This document shows, one piece after another, positions 1-13,028 of a DNA stretch of 64,000 bases. The notes below the pieces were generated by a model. It worked only from the letters and a program-made list of their open reading frames with translations, had not been told where the DNA came from and ran no database searches. Each line of letters begins with the position of its first letter. Positions within the stretch are counted from its first letter, which is position 1. Source of the DNA: Pisolithus tinctorius (Eukaryota; Basidiomycota; Agaricomycetes; Boletales; Pisolithaceae); contig JANFAH010000064.1 in NCBI GenBank assembly GCA_024663395.1, positions 124,001 to 188,000 of the forward strand, written 5' to 3'. The position numbers were made by a program, and so were the translations under genes.

Positions 1-1127
1 GATGGGTGACTTGATAAGTACATAGATCTTCCGCAAGCACTGCGCTTTCAATTAGCACAGTGGTTGCCAACGGGCCGGGAATACTACGTCTCTTATGCTC
101 ATTTCAACAAGGCGTAGCAGTACTGAAGGCATTATATGTAAACCGAGGACGAGAAATACTTCCGTATGTATTTGCTTCCGTGGCCTCAAGGCACTGATCA
201 GGGTAATATATCTCGAGTTTCTCCCGAAAGTGGTATGGTGGTACTTATTTTATCAGCTACTGACATGTGTACGCCTTATCTTTGTTTAATTTACTTTCTA
301 GACGTCACGCTGCCTCTAGTTCCACAATGGTATCTGTGTATTGATCGCTGACAATGTCATTAGGGTATATACATACTTGCTGTGGAAGACACGTTATCAC
401 CTTTGTTCTGCCTCCTTCATTCAACCGCAGCTGTGTACTGCATCCAATCTGAACAAGTGACTTCAGCGATGTCAAGTAGCGACGACGAGCCCCATCTACT
501 CGTTGAGAAGTGTGGTTCCTCGCGAGGAAGACCAATCTACGTGATTACGAAGCACACGCCGTCAGTGACAGCGTCTTTGACGACTTGACACCTTACTCAC
601 TGTTAGCGCCAGCGACAGATACCATAGCCGGACAGTAAGTGTCGACATCTCAGTCTATGCTTAGCTTTGGACCAAAGTCTACAGAGAGAAATAAGGTGTA
701 TGGACCTGGGGCCGGAAGCTCTAGGTTCCTACAGGGCGCGACAAGGGGGTTGCACTCAAATACAGGTGAGCTTTAAACGTCGGGCGTTCTTGGTGGCCGG
801 CAAGTCAATACCTTATTCAGTTCTTCAACGAATCTTCTGGTGTCCTCAAGTAAGTGGCCTTCGGATGTGGCCTGTAACCATTAGGCATTTAGAAATCCAA
901 AGATGCACAAATGCTGATTGTGGCATGGAGTTCTCTAAGACAAGCCTTCGAGACAACCCCTACATCGAGGTTCGGGGATTACCTTACTGAATTCCTTTCT
1001 TGCGGCAAGATGTCAGTCGCATGTTAAGTAATCGTCATTGTTGCTCCTTGCCTAGACCCTGCACACCTCATACCCAGGCCAGTATGCACCAGCGATGTAT
1101 AATACGTACACCACATCATCCACCGCC
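1..1127. other. Left edge, no confident gene
   Basis: No gene can be assigned with confidence. The best coding-like stretch is on the plus strand around 469-618. A frame opening with ATG at 469 (MSSSDDEPHLLVEK) reads up to about 510. A second, overlapping frame then looks more protein-like (ending LAPATDTIAGQ) and stops just before a GTAAGTG sequence at about 635. This could be a frameshifted gene remnant or exons I cannot join. Positions 664-990 also have short open stretches without family resemblance. The last 100 bases before 1128 are probably the 3' flank of the minus-strand acyltransferase. Confidence 0.3.
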
Positions 1128-3848
1128 CTATGCACCAGATTTCTCGCTAATCTCCTTGTTCAGGCCTTTTGTCACTCTCTCAAAATCTTCCTGTCGATCC
1201 ACATTGGCAATGCGCTCCACAGGTACGAGATCAGAAAGGCTTTCCTTGCGCTTGCGTGACCGTACATGCATCGATTGACTGTCCGATATCTGAGCTCCAG
1301 AGGCTGTTACGGGCGTGTTTGTCTGATTGGCAGATGCCATTCGAAGCCTTTGTAGGTCCGCGTAGGAACCCTGCCGATTACGAAGCTTCCCCCGGGACGC
1401 GTCTTCATAGGCAGGAATGTAATTGATGACGTGATCATAATCGCCATGGTCCTCCTCTTCTGATTCATCAGGTGTTTGAGGCCTGCTAACTGGCGTACTG
1501 CCTCCCGATACGCTGGTGCCGGTGCGGCTCCATCCAAATAATCTCTCGTCTATCCAAGTCTGGAAAGTGTGAGTAGGACAATGTCCGTGGAGGCACTAAG
1601 ACCCTACCATTGGGTGGATAAGCAGGTTGCCCTGGGCATCTACCTGGCCGACGCTGCTCTTTCGGCGCCAAACTCCCGGGTTACCAGTTGAGGGCGGAGC
1701 ACTGGCTGGAACCAGAATTCGGAACTTCCCCTGTGTAAGACAAGTAAATAGTTACAGGGATGAAGGCAACTTACTTGGTCGAAATCATCATAAAGCTTGG
1801 GTCCAAATTCGTTGATGACGTCCACGACCTCGTTTGAAAGTCGCATCCTCATTTCCTTGACTTTGTCCAGATCTCGTTGGTGCCCAGGACCGAGGGCAAG
1901 GATAAGCGGCCTAAGCGACCTGTGAAAGTGGAGATAAGCCATAGACTCCGCAAATTAGGGCGACAAACACTTACTTCAAGACGTCCATACCCGCCTCACC
2001 AAATTTGAGGGCTGCATAATTCATGAAAGGTAGCGCACAGATAACGAGGAAGGGTGTGCATAGCCGTACTCCTAGAGGAACCTGCATCCTCACAGCAATC
2101 GCCGTCGCCAGGATCGCGTAAAACGTGTACAAAAGTGGAGCAGCACCAAGACAGATAAGGATTTTCCAGGTCGCAAGCACGTCTCGACCTGCGACTTTGA
2201 CAACGGAAGCTGCGAGTGCCTCTGGTATCGCCAAGTCAGTCATTACGTCTATTCATGTTCGTCTTTCGTACCTTTGGCCTTTCGTCTAGAGATCACGGAG
2301 GCCGGAATAATCACAGGGCCGTTCAATATCGTTCCAGGCAGTGCGAGAACTGCCCAAATCAATAAGAGGACGAGACGATACATTAGAAGACTCAGGGTTT
2401 TCCAACTTGCTTTCTTCGCCCGTGGTACCTTGCCATGGTCGTCAGCCTCGCCTAGTTACCCACATGATTATGTTGCTCTACCTGATGGTCTCGTAATCCA
2501 AGATCTCGAAGAAGTCGATTATATTTCAATACGTCAGTTTTCAGCTTTTGTATTCGTGGTTCATCTTTGAAATTGGTGTAACCTTCCAAGAAACGACGAT
2601 TGAGCTCGACTACCTGTCCCAACGTAGGGTGTTGCCCTGGGGTTTTGTAAAGGCGTCGAGCGGCTTGTATCAACTGCGCTACAGCAGTGAGCGGAGGATT
2701 AACACTAGCCAAGAAGCACTGCACCATAAGAGTGTCATAATCGGGCGCCCTTATCGTCACTGTCTTCAGACCGTCATAGATAAGATCCAGAAGCTTTGCT
2801 ACTGCTTCCCGCTTGCTGGATCCGCCCTGCTTGAACATCTCAACTAGTTCCTCTGGTACGTCGAGTGCACTTCCAAATTCCACGACTGCTCGCGACCGGA
2901 ATCGATGGGCATGGAAATAGTACAGACCAACAGGCACGATCTTTACTTTTACACTTGGATCATTCGCCATTGCCCCAAGTGCCATAAGAGATACACCAGC
3001 TTTCAGGGGAAGCAAATCAGTTCTGTCGTGACTTCCACCTACAATACATGGTCAATTAGGAATGAAATACACATAACACGTTCCAAACCTTCAGGGAAAA
3101 TCCCAATGCAACCACCATCCTTCAGCCGTTGATAGACTCCGCGATACATCTCCTGCTGGTCAATGAATGGTAGAATTTTGAACGGAAAGCCTCTTTTCCC
3201 TTCTGCCTCTATTTCCGCCGACTTCTCTCGCACACGAGCAGTTCCCTTACCCGCTTCACTTGCAAACTCTTTCTTGAGGCGCAGTTCGGTGTCTGATATG
3301 ACCATGAGAACTTCCGCTACAGCTGAGTTTACGGACTTGGGCAGCATAATTTGCATTTTCGGAGAGAATTCTGACTTGAATTGAGTTCCCTCTCCAAGCA
3401 CTAAGCAGGGGTCATCGGGTGAAAGGTACACCAGCCCGGTTCCAGGTTTTGCCTCGTCCACAGCTCGAGCCACAGGTACTATACAACTGTCGGAACGATA
3501 CTGGGTCAAGAAGATCTGGAGACTCACTACTGTCCATCTGCCGGGCAAAGAAACCAACTGCTTTACGTTTCATACTCTTGGCAGCAGTCAGAAAATGAAC
3601 GCGGCGACGTGTTTCCTTGTACACCTCTAGGCTTAGGAGAAGAGGATCAAGGAACTGGGGTACTACGTCAGATACAATAACCGTGCAGATGTAAACGGCT
3701 GTACTTGATTGCTATGGGGTGCACCGGCAAAGATGACCGGCCCATCTCGCGGGATGTTGAAGGCACCTCTGGGACGTATTTCTCTGAAGAATATTTGCGT
3801 AATTATTCTCCAGAACATCAGCGCAGTTTCATATGTAACGGCAGCCAT
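1128..3848 (-). CDS. GPT2: Glycerol-3-phosphate / dihydroxyacetone-phosphate acyltransferase (SCT1/GPT2 family)
   Basis: Acyl-CoA:glycerol-3-phosphate (or DHAP) O-acyltransferase, the first step of phosphatidic acid and glycerolipid synthesis at the ER. The protein opens MAAVTYETALMFWRIITQ, then the PlsC-type block GAPHSNQ joined over an intron to FLDPLLLS. Next come KAVGFFARQ, IGIFPEG joined over an intron to GSHDRTDLLPLKAG, and the conserved VPVGLYYFHAHRFRSR. C-terminal exons carry hydrophobic membrane segments (about 2400-1975) and end in a charged tail (SRKRKESLSDL). Start chosen at 3848 because family members begin shortly before the first hydrophobic helix; an upstream in-frame ATG at 3902 adds 18 unlikely residues. 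Introns are visible near 3690, 3520, 3065-3000, 2450, 2250, 1960 and 1770. The pieces in order match the SCT1/GPT2 family well. Which of the two yeast paralogues it matches cannot be said. Confidence 0.9.
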
Positions 3849-4455
3849 TCTGGCAGTGGGAAGTGCAGAAGTGGTGGAACGCAGAGACGGGTCGCACAGC
3901 ACCGAAGGAGGAAGCTCGCAAGTAGCTGCGGATGGCCAGCAAGTCCGCCTGAAGATAACAAAGTGAGCTTCGGACTAAGCTGCTGGCGTCCGTCGAATGC
4001 ACCAGCTCCAATGCTCGACGTCGGAGGTCGTCGCTCTCATCAAACATGACCAAATTCATGACCCTGCCCAGGGGTATGGAAACTGGTGTAAGTTTATTTA
4101 GGGATGTGATTGTGACAGTACATCAGACCGAAACTCCCGAAGCTGACCAGAATGGATGATATGATATTCTGCGTGATGGTATACAACCATTGAAGAGTAG
4201 GACAAGGAACATATAACATAACAGATAAACACAGCGCAAGGTCACGTCTCAGACATTCGTCTCGCCGAGCCGTTGCTCGTCGTGCTGGACCGTTTATAAT
4301 GGAATATGTCATGTAGCTGATGCAATCGGTCATCACCAGGAGGCCCATCTGGGACAGGTGGTGGCGTTGGTCGAGAACCACCTCCCTCACGTGTGACAGG
4401 GGAAGTCGGCTGAGAGTCGTGTCCATTGGCTTCCAGTTCTGAGGTCGGTCATGAG
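3849..4455. other. Intergenic spacer between two minus-strand genes
   Basis: About 600 bp between the start of the acyltransferase gene and the stop of the XMAP215 gene, both on the minus strand. It should hold the acyltransferase promoter and the 3' UTR of the XMAP215 gene. Open frames here are short and resemble no family. No TATA box or other site stands out. Confidence 0.5.
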
Positions 4456-7400
4456 TTACAAAACCACGTCGCTGTGAGAACGCGTACTTGACAAAGTACT
4501 GGCAACAGCTGCCGACCTTTCTAGATCCTCCGCAGCGCGACTCGCCAATGCACGATTAATGTACTTGCGAAACGCTGGTCCCGTGGTTTCTAGAAGCTTT
4601 TCGACTCGCGGACGCTTATGTGGATAGTTCTTCAAGAAATAGTGCAACTCCGTGATTCCTTCCTTATGCATTGCTCCGGTGGTCTCGCTGGAAATGTGAT
4701 TGATAATGGTTATTAGCTGCGCTTCCGGATCCGGCTCATCCATTGGAGGTGAGAAGCCGTTATGCGAGGAAACACTGGCACTAGTCCCATGTCCCGGTGA
4801 AGAATGTCGGTTAGCGGCAGATGCCGAACCCGTCGGAGATATAGGACGACTAGACGCAACCGAGTATGGCCGACTTAGTGTTCCCGTAGGACTGTGATGG
4901 GGTCGTACTGCGGGCTCCGTGGGCTTCGGCACAGAGTTCAAGATCCGGTAAACGTAAGGATAGACAATCGTGGCAGACGGATCGTCGAAAGATGCAGAGA
5001 GAACGTCATATACATCGTCACCATAGTGGGCTGGAGCGACCGTGTGAGCGGTAGATTGAGACTGACATCGTCTAGCCCACTTACCAACGACATGCTGGAT
5101 GACAACTTTAATGGTCCTCAACGGCATGTCTCCGCATGGGACTTTGTTGGTAGCTCTTGCCCGCCATTCGTTAGGTGGGACTGATTGCAAGAAGTGTTCC
5201 ACCGCAGGAAGTAATTCAACGGGATCCAGTTTCTGCTCTTTGAGATCCTGAGGTATATTTCGTGCCAGTTTCCATACACATTTGAGAACGAGCTCTGCAA
5301 CACGCGCCTCCTTTGACTCTGGTAGAGTGCCGTTATTGGGAAATGGTTTGACGATTTGCAGAAGCAGTGCGAAGAGAGCGCTAAAAATCTTCAGCAACTG
5401 ATGCACATCAGTGTGTCGCATGCACTTACCGGAAGACCGACATCTTGCGGCCAGTTGCAAACAGTCGAAGGATGATCATGTTGATGAATCGCGACATGTC
5501 CTTCACCTTGCTGACATGACTATCGTCCGTCTCGAGAAGACGTAAAGTAAGCTCCTCCAGCAAAGGTGTAAGGATGTCCACCGTCAGTGATTCTGCCAAT
5601 AATACGTGGTCACAAAACGTGTTGAGGGTTTGGATAAGATGCTTCGCCAGTCGGAAGTTCTCATCTATGACCAGATCTTCCTGTCGTTCGAATATGTGGG
5701 ACATCTGAAGCGTGATGGTTTCTATGAGACCCTCAGTGTGTTCCGCGAGCTCTTTGTATTCGGGAGAAGTATGTCCATCTTCGGGTTTGATCATGAGTAT
5801 CTTTTGGATCTTCTTCAGCGCATCTACGCTGCGTGACGCATCGCTGCTCAGTATGCTTGAGATTGTAACCGTGATGTCGTTAGCTACAGCCGGAGGATGG
5901 TCATCATAAGACGGTGCAGCGTCAGCTAGCGTGTCTATAGCTTGCTCAGGCGGTATGTCAACGACTTCGTGAGAGTTAGGTGGAGTCACATAAGGAAGTT
6001 CTGATACTTCCTCAGGCGGTTTCGCGATGCCAGGTTGAAAGGTTGGTAAGTTGGGTCGTGGGCGAAGTTGACCTAGGCGGGAGGGTAGCATGCTTTTCGG
6101 GCGAGAGGCCAAGGGTGATGTCACACTTGGTAAGGATGAGCCACCCAGCGTCGACGGTCCCGGCAGCCCACTGTAGGCAGTAGGCCCAGGGAGCTTAGAA
6201 ATACCTGCAGGAGAAACGGGCCGATCGACATGTGAAGGTGCCGGGGAAGCTGATCTCAGCGTTCGTACTGGGGACGTAGATTGGGCAATTCGAGATATGG
6301 TGGAAGTGGCGGGGCTTGCTGGCCGTGGGATTCCGCCGGTTTTTCTAGCAGGGGACTCGGGTCGCGAATGGGCATTTGTAAGGCGAGCGATCTGCGCGGG
6401 AGGGGCAGCGACTTGATGCTCTGGCTTTGTTGGGCTGCTCGGTCCTGGGACGCGCCGAAGTCGTTCCTCAAGCTGTGTCTTATCTTTTGGCGGGAGAGGG
6501 CCTATCAAAGTCCAAACCTTTTCACCCACAAGGGTGTAACCCTCGCTGATGGTCCACGTCGGTAACGTTTTTAGCCAACTGACTACGAGCGACTGACCTG
6601 AGAACAGAGAGCGCAGATTTGCGAACAGCAGAATCCTTGTCAGCTATCATTGATCCAATAACTGGGAATGCTTTGCTGGGTTGGTGGCAGGCTCCCATGC
6701 CGTTACGTTTCAGCAGATTTGCAATCTCATCCAAAGCTCCCTGGCGAGTCTTTGCGACCTTGGATCTCAGGCCATGTTCGAGCAAGAGGTCAAATATCCG
6801 GCTATATGCGTAGACTTTCGAGAGACTCTGGATGATCTTTTGAACGCGTGCTCGGACAGGTTCCCGTGCGTCACCAAGCTTAGAAGAAGTTTGTCAGAGC
6901 AATTCAAAGTATAGTAGCGTCGACCTACTTTGAAAATCAGCGTCGGAGCGAAGCACAAAGCCTCGGAATCGTCAATCTGTGCGTCAAGACTACGCAAAAA
7001 AGACACAACTGCCTCGGCCACGTCCAGACATCGAGATACTAGATTTGACTGCGGCTCATGGATTTTGATCGACACGTATTTCAGAGCAAGATCGGAACAT
7101 GCCAAGCCCACAGCGCGCATATTCTCAGCTGGGGTGCCATATCTATCCGATCCAGACTCTGCAGCGGAGAAAAAGTCATACATGGTCGAAAGCCCCATCA
7201 CGTGATCGTTAATAGCGTTATGGTCATGGCTAAACAGCTGGGCAACGAGGTCCTTCGACATATGGGGATCCATTTGATGCTGCAGCAAATCAGCTAGATC
7301 CTTTCGGGTGGGCCCAGATTCATTGATCCATTTTTGGCCATCTTTGGCCAACCTTGAGCGCTTTGTCTCTACGTTCATCTGTGTAAAAGGGAGAGCTCCA

Positions 7401-10400
7401 AGGGTTGATGGGGATGAGGAAACTTTAGGAGGGGCTCCAGGAATCCCAGGTCGCTTGAGGCCAGGTTTGCTCGATACCCGCGTCGATCCCGATTCTTCGA
7501 TTGACTCAGCTCTAGAATCTGGACGGGAGGTACCTTGCGGCAGCTTCCTGCGCACACCAGTAGCCTTTCCTGGAGGTCCGGACGATGCAGGGGGAGGGGA
7601 GGGAGTGTTTACCGGGGACGGTGGGTCAGGCGTAGTTACAGCTTTATTGGCCATTTTAGGAGGCGCAGGCGATGTTTGCGTAGGAGCTAGGTCTTTTGCA
7701 GCCTGGATAAGTGGTACCGCTGTCTTGCGCGATGCCGGTTTAAGTCCATTTGTATGGGACATGACCTTGTCGAAACCAATGGACGTGATCAACGCTGGAA
7801 GAAGAGCTTGCGCGCCCTTCCGTACATCCGTATTTCTGTCATCCAGACAGGTCACGACGGTACTGGCCCACGAACTTAGGTCAAGAGGGTGAGAGGATGG
7901 ATGCTCCTTCATATACTCTGTAATCCAACCGAGTAATGAGGCACGCTGGGTAGGATTAGTCGCTTCCAACGCCGTGCCTAGAAAGTGAATCATGGGCTCC
8001 AAGCCCTCACATGCATCGGCAATGGCGGTTAAAGTCTGCAAAGCCGCCGCTCTGATCGGGGCTTTCTGATCTGAGAGCACGGTAGCCACAGGAACAACAA
8101 AGAACTTGGTCTGCTTCTCGAATGGTTTGCCCATACCTGTAGCGACACGGGCCACGATATCGAGAGCGAGGGTTTGCACGACTTTGTTTGTGTCAACGAC
8201 CCTAGCTTTGAGGACTTGCCCTATCTCACCTGCCCGGTGGTGAGTGCATCATCCAAATCGGCGCTAGCGTTACTCACCCATCGCAGGCTTCAAGCGTTTA
8301 TTCGTGCCTTGATCCAGAGTAGCCTGAAGAGTTTCAAGAGCCTCTTTCTTGGATTTCCACGCATCACTCTTGGCGTCAGCTAGGATAGTGGTCCCCTTCA
8401 GTAAGCTATCAATTTCTACTCTGGGGAAGAGCTCTTCCAAAGGGTCCAAACCACCCTTGACAGTCCCATCACTTGATGCAGGAGCTATCGCAGCGGTGTC
8501 GACTGATGTCCGCGTAGGATTTGGCGCCAGAGTGCCCTCGACTTTGTCAAACTCGCTCTCAATAGTGGCAAGTAACTGGGGATTGATATCCTCCAAGAAC
8601 GACTTAATACCTGTCATGGCCGTCGTATATCCGCATAAGATATTGGCAAAAAAAACCTACCTGCACCAGCAAAAAGCTTAACTGTTACGAGTGTCTTGGT
8701 AGCGCTGGTACGCACGGCAGCATTGGAGTTTTTCAACGCCATTTTGAGAAACTCGATGAGTGTGCGAAGGGATAACCCTGCAGTACCGAATTCACCGATT
8801 GCAGTGTCGATCCAAACCAACGAGTCAGCAAGAACCTTTGGAGCTTTTTGCTTTCCCAGCGGCTCATAAACTGGTCCAGGTTGCAGGTGAAACGCAAACA
8901 TAGACACAATGGAGTCACATACTTTGATTGAGGACGAATTGCAGAGAAGTCTTCTCCGCAAACACAGTCAGCGCATCTCCGGCAGGCTTTTTCAGCTTCA
9001 AATCTCCCAGTTTTTCACTTAAGTGACCTGATGACAGCGCCACACAAGACCTCCCAAACGAGGGACAACCTTCGGCCAGGCTCGTCAAGACAGCGTACAA
9101 CTTCGCGGAAACCTGAAATAACAGTTAGCGCACCAGTGAGGCACAGCTGGTCAATCAGACCTGGAAATTTTTCTCGTTCCAACCCTTCTTTGCAATGGCA
9201 CGCACGATGACCTCCGCGTCAACCTCTGCTATTACACCCTGAAGCCATGTTGTCATTTCCTCGCATGCTGCGAGCCTGGTCTTCCAGTTCGTATCCCCAA
9301 GTCCTTCCATGATACCCGCTGGTATTAACTCCGCGGCCAGCCCCTCGGCGTCTTCAGGAGTATGCTTGTACTTAAAGGAGTCAAGTGCACTTGGAGCGGC
9401 GGGCTTTGCGGCTTTAGCAGTAGCAGCAGTCGATACAGGGGGCTTCTTCGAGGCCGATGGAGCTGTTTTCGAAGCTGGGCTTGGGCCTTTCCCGCCAGAA
9501 GAGTCTGGGGGATCCGCACCTACCGCCGCCTTCTTTGCCTAAAAAGCTGTCAGGCGGCGGACAAAGAATCAAAACGTATACTAACTAACCGTCAGTCTGG
9601 CAGGAGGTTTGCCCTTTGGTTTGTCAGGAGGTGGATCACTTATTGGAACATCCGCAGCAGCAACTGAAGCCTCAATTGCCGCTGACTTTGAAGTCACCTT
9701 CTTCTTCGCTGCCTCCTTCGTGGGCGGCGACGCCTTAGGCCCCCCCCCTCCAGTTCCAGCCTTACACTTGACGGCAGCCTTCTCATATGCTTCCTTAACC
9801 TTCGCCTTGCGCACGTCGGCCAACCCCTCCATAAGGGCGTTCAACGGGCGCTCTCCAACCATTTTCATCAAAGTCCCCAAACACGTTGCAGCCTCGTTGC
9901 GAGCACCCTCAAAACCATCTTCCAGCAGTGTGGCAAGAGGTTCAGTGAGCGTCTTGATTTGGCCTGATTGAATAGGAGTAGACGACGTCGATAGACACCG
10001 AGCAAGGAACTTCAAAGTCCCTTCTTTAACCTGTGGATTTTTGTTGCTTAAAGCAGGAAGCAAATCTGGTATTATGTCGGGTAGGGAAGTCTGACGCAAC
10101 GATTAATGTGCGCAAAACCAATAGTATATCGAACACTGCTTACAGTTAAGAAAATGGCATCCAGGGCAGCCCCGATAGCGTCCGTTACGCTAGCTTTCCG
10201 CTCCTTCAAACGCTCCAATATGGGTGGGACTAGCGCCTCACGGAGCTTACCAAACGGTTCCATTACGCCCCTTGCCAACCCTTCTAGAACATTGGCCGCT
10301 GCCACCACACAATTGACGTTAGCATCCTTTTGTATACAGGTAGCGAGCGACTTCGACAGCTCCGAAATTTCAGGAGCATCCTGAATGCGGGGTGTGGCAT

Positions 10401-11499
10401 TAACAAGAGTCAGGAGTTCGTCAAGAACTTCTTTCCTCTCCTTCCATTTTGAGGACGCGAGACTAGCTTGCATATTTGACGGGAACTTGGAGACAATGTT
10501 TGCCACTTCCGCCAACATTCGAGGGTCAGGGATGTCAATCTCTAACAGACAATTAAAGCATTCCTCCGGCTAGGTCAAGAATGGCTACGCTACCTTCAGG
10601 GGTTTCATCAACTGCTGCATTGGCATCAGATTCACGTTGATGTTCCCTCGTAAAACGTTCGGCCTTCAACGATCCCTTTCCATTCCCTTCTTTCTCCATA
10701 GTTTCGAACGCTTCTTGTAGCTCCTTAACTTGTACAGGCTTGAGCTCTCCCAAAAAGGGGTCGATGGATGGTCCAATATATCGGTATATGGTATGGACAA
10801 GTTGGGTTCCCTCCGCACGAACATTTTTGTCCGCATGAGCGAAAATCTTGGGTAATATTTTGAGAACAGGAGCCAGCGGGGTAACCTGCGTTCCAAAAGT
10901 CCTAGTGTCGAACATTGATAAGAGCGATACCAGACATGATGCCACCCGGAAACTTCAACGCTTACCGAATAATCTCCTTTAAAGCGAGGACGCTGGCCGA
11001 AACAGTCTTCGGTTGTTTCGCCGATAGGCCAGGAATAATGTCAGTCTATGAAGGGTGTTAGAACTCGCACGTAAGCGGGGTCGAATAGACTCACCACTAC
11101 GCCAGCAGCAGTGTTCTCCACCTCTGCGTATTGGAGAATGAGTTCTATGGCCTGATTCTTCGTACCGACCCTAGCAGAACCAAGACATTTGTCGACTAGG
11201 GCAGGAACAACAACGTCTCTCGTCTTTACGGCAGTTTCTCCAGCATACTTGATTAGCGCGACGAGACACTCCACACCCTTCTCCTGTGCTACTGCGTTTC
11301 CGTCCGTCGCAATCTTCTTGAGGAGATCGGAGTTCGAGATGTATGGTTTGAAGACAGGATCATTGTCACTAGCACTTGTCTGGAATGCCTTGATGAGTGC
11401 TTCGTATCCGCTAACACGGGCTTTCCAATTCTTATGTGCAAGTCTTTCGGGTATAGGAAGAGAAGTAAAGTCTTCTTCCTGAGGTGGAGGTCCGTCCAT
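4456..11499 (-). CDS. STU2: XMAP215/Dis1-family microtubule polymerase with five TOG domains (Stu2/Alp14 orthologue)
   Basis: Processive microtubule plus-end polymerase and kinetochore/spindle-pole factor; TOG domains bind tubulin dimers. The 7-kb gene has a dozen or so short introns and encodes roughly 2,100 residues. TOG1 begins at the N-terminus (EEDFTSLPIPERLAHKNWKA, 11499 to about 10700). TOG2 runs about 10510-9770, followed by a Lys/Pro/Ala-rich linker (9770-9330). TOG3 is about 9330-8650 and TOG4 about 8600-7650, then a Ser/Pro linker. A TOG5-like segment (QKWINESGPTRKDLADLLQH onward, 7310-6540) ends in the KVWTLIGPLPPKDK motif that follows the last TOG in animal XMAP215. The C-terminal half holds a Ser/Pro basic linker (lattice binding) and a helical conserved domain (5900-5430). 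Start chosen at 11499 because the family starts with the EEDF helix; 11544 is an in-frame alternative. Confidence 0.92.
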
Positions 11500-13028
11500 G
11501 CCCGACGCGAGGCAGCCTTCTGGAATGTCAACACCACGAACCACTGGCGCGACTGGACTGCATGACGTTTATGTAATGGTTTGTGGTCATGTGACTACAC
11601 AGAATCGCAAGTATTCCAGGATGGCCGCAGATCGGTGGCTATCGGCAGCCAAGTCTGTGGTCGTCCGCCTGAACAGCGCCGAACAAGCAAGCTTGCTGAT
11701 ATTGGGCCAGTTCACATGAGGTCAATATAGTCGATGGATAGCCTGTGACTCGCATCATGTCTTCGTCGGGAAGCTCACTTCCTCTTATACCTCACCCCGG
11801 CTTTGTTGACGACTTCTCTGAGTGACATCGTATACAACTTGTGCACAAACTTTCGTCAAGAATGTGGGGTCTCGGATCAGATTAATATTTTTTATATACT
11901 TTGTTGGAAATGAACGCCGTCTCCCCTGCAGGATATCCGTTAGTTGCATGTGACGAGGATAACCCGAAACTTTGGTTTGTTTCAGGCAAGTTTTTTCAGT
12001 TTAAGCTGACTTGGACGAGCTGACAAGACTATCTCTGTGACATGGCGCATGCTTTGCAATTACGCGAGCATCCATTGACCAGATCGTCAGGTCGCTTTTG
12101 CACTAGACGCTGATCTAGATATTAACTATGTGCAATGCAAGTTGTGCTGATCTTGTGGTGCCATCTCATTATTTCACAGGCTCTCGCAGCCGACACCTCA
12201 CGTAAAACGCTACGTACAGTGGAAAGCTTAGCCCTGAATTTCAGACCTGAACGTTTGAACATGAACGTCCATTATAGTAAGTACATCTTTCCATCGATCA
12301 CTTCGACCTCTCGACCTCCCCGTCAGCTTCCACCCGAGAATGCCGATCCTCCAGATGTCACGTCACATCACAAAGTTCCGAACAAAGAAGCCTCTTTACT
12401 ACTATCGCGGACATGCCACTTTTCAGGGTTCCGACTACCGTTCTTTCCGCGAAAACCGCAAGAAATCCCACAGTACCCTGGACATCAACCCCTCAGCGCA
12501 CCAGAATTATGAACCCACCATGGACTAACCATTTGGAAGCCGTCTTGCAAACCCCCCGCTTGGAGGCACCGCCAGCAATGAGATCTCAACACTCGACATG
12601 TAAGCGCTAACGTAAATCCACTGTTTCGTAGATTGGCAGTACCTGAAGCTAGATGACCCGTACCTTAGGTAACCGCACAATTTGGAACACGGCGCTTCGA
12701 TTCACGGATGCGCCGTGCTTATCACAGGTTCTGAGTGTGAAAAGTGATCCAGAGACTTTCTAGCTACACTAGAACCATTCGAAAACCCACGAGGGTCCAA
12801 ACAATTACCGTACAGAGTTATCTACAATATCTTGTTCCCAGAATGAAGAATACATGGTCAGAACGAAAGCAATGCAAATAGAGTACGGTCCGACAGCCTA
12901 AGAACTCAGACGGCGAAAAGCGGTCCGCAAACTATCCACAAGTGGAAATTGATACAGGCTTTTGGGGCGCAAGTAGATATCATCCAATGAAGATGCAAGG
13001 TCATGGGGGTCATGAGGGCGCAATTACC
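11500..13028. other. 1.5-kb intergenic region
   Basis: Lies upstream of the XMAP215 gene and downstream of the TEA gene, both on the minus strand. It should contain the XMAP215 promoter and the TEA 3' UTR. Open frames between 12135 and 12610 are short, overlap in several frames and have no family resemblance or convincing splice sites. A CRE-like GTCACGTCAC lies near 12357. I see no further gene, RNA or repeat. Confidence 0.45.

Noticed and set aside
7308..7892. 194-codon plus-strand frame
   Set aside because: Lies opposite the Ser/Pro linker of the XMAP215 gene; Gly-rich shadow translation.
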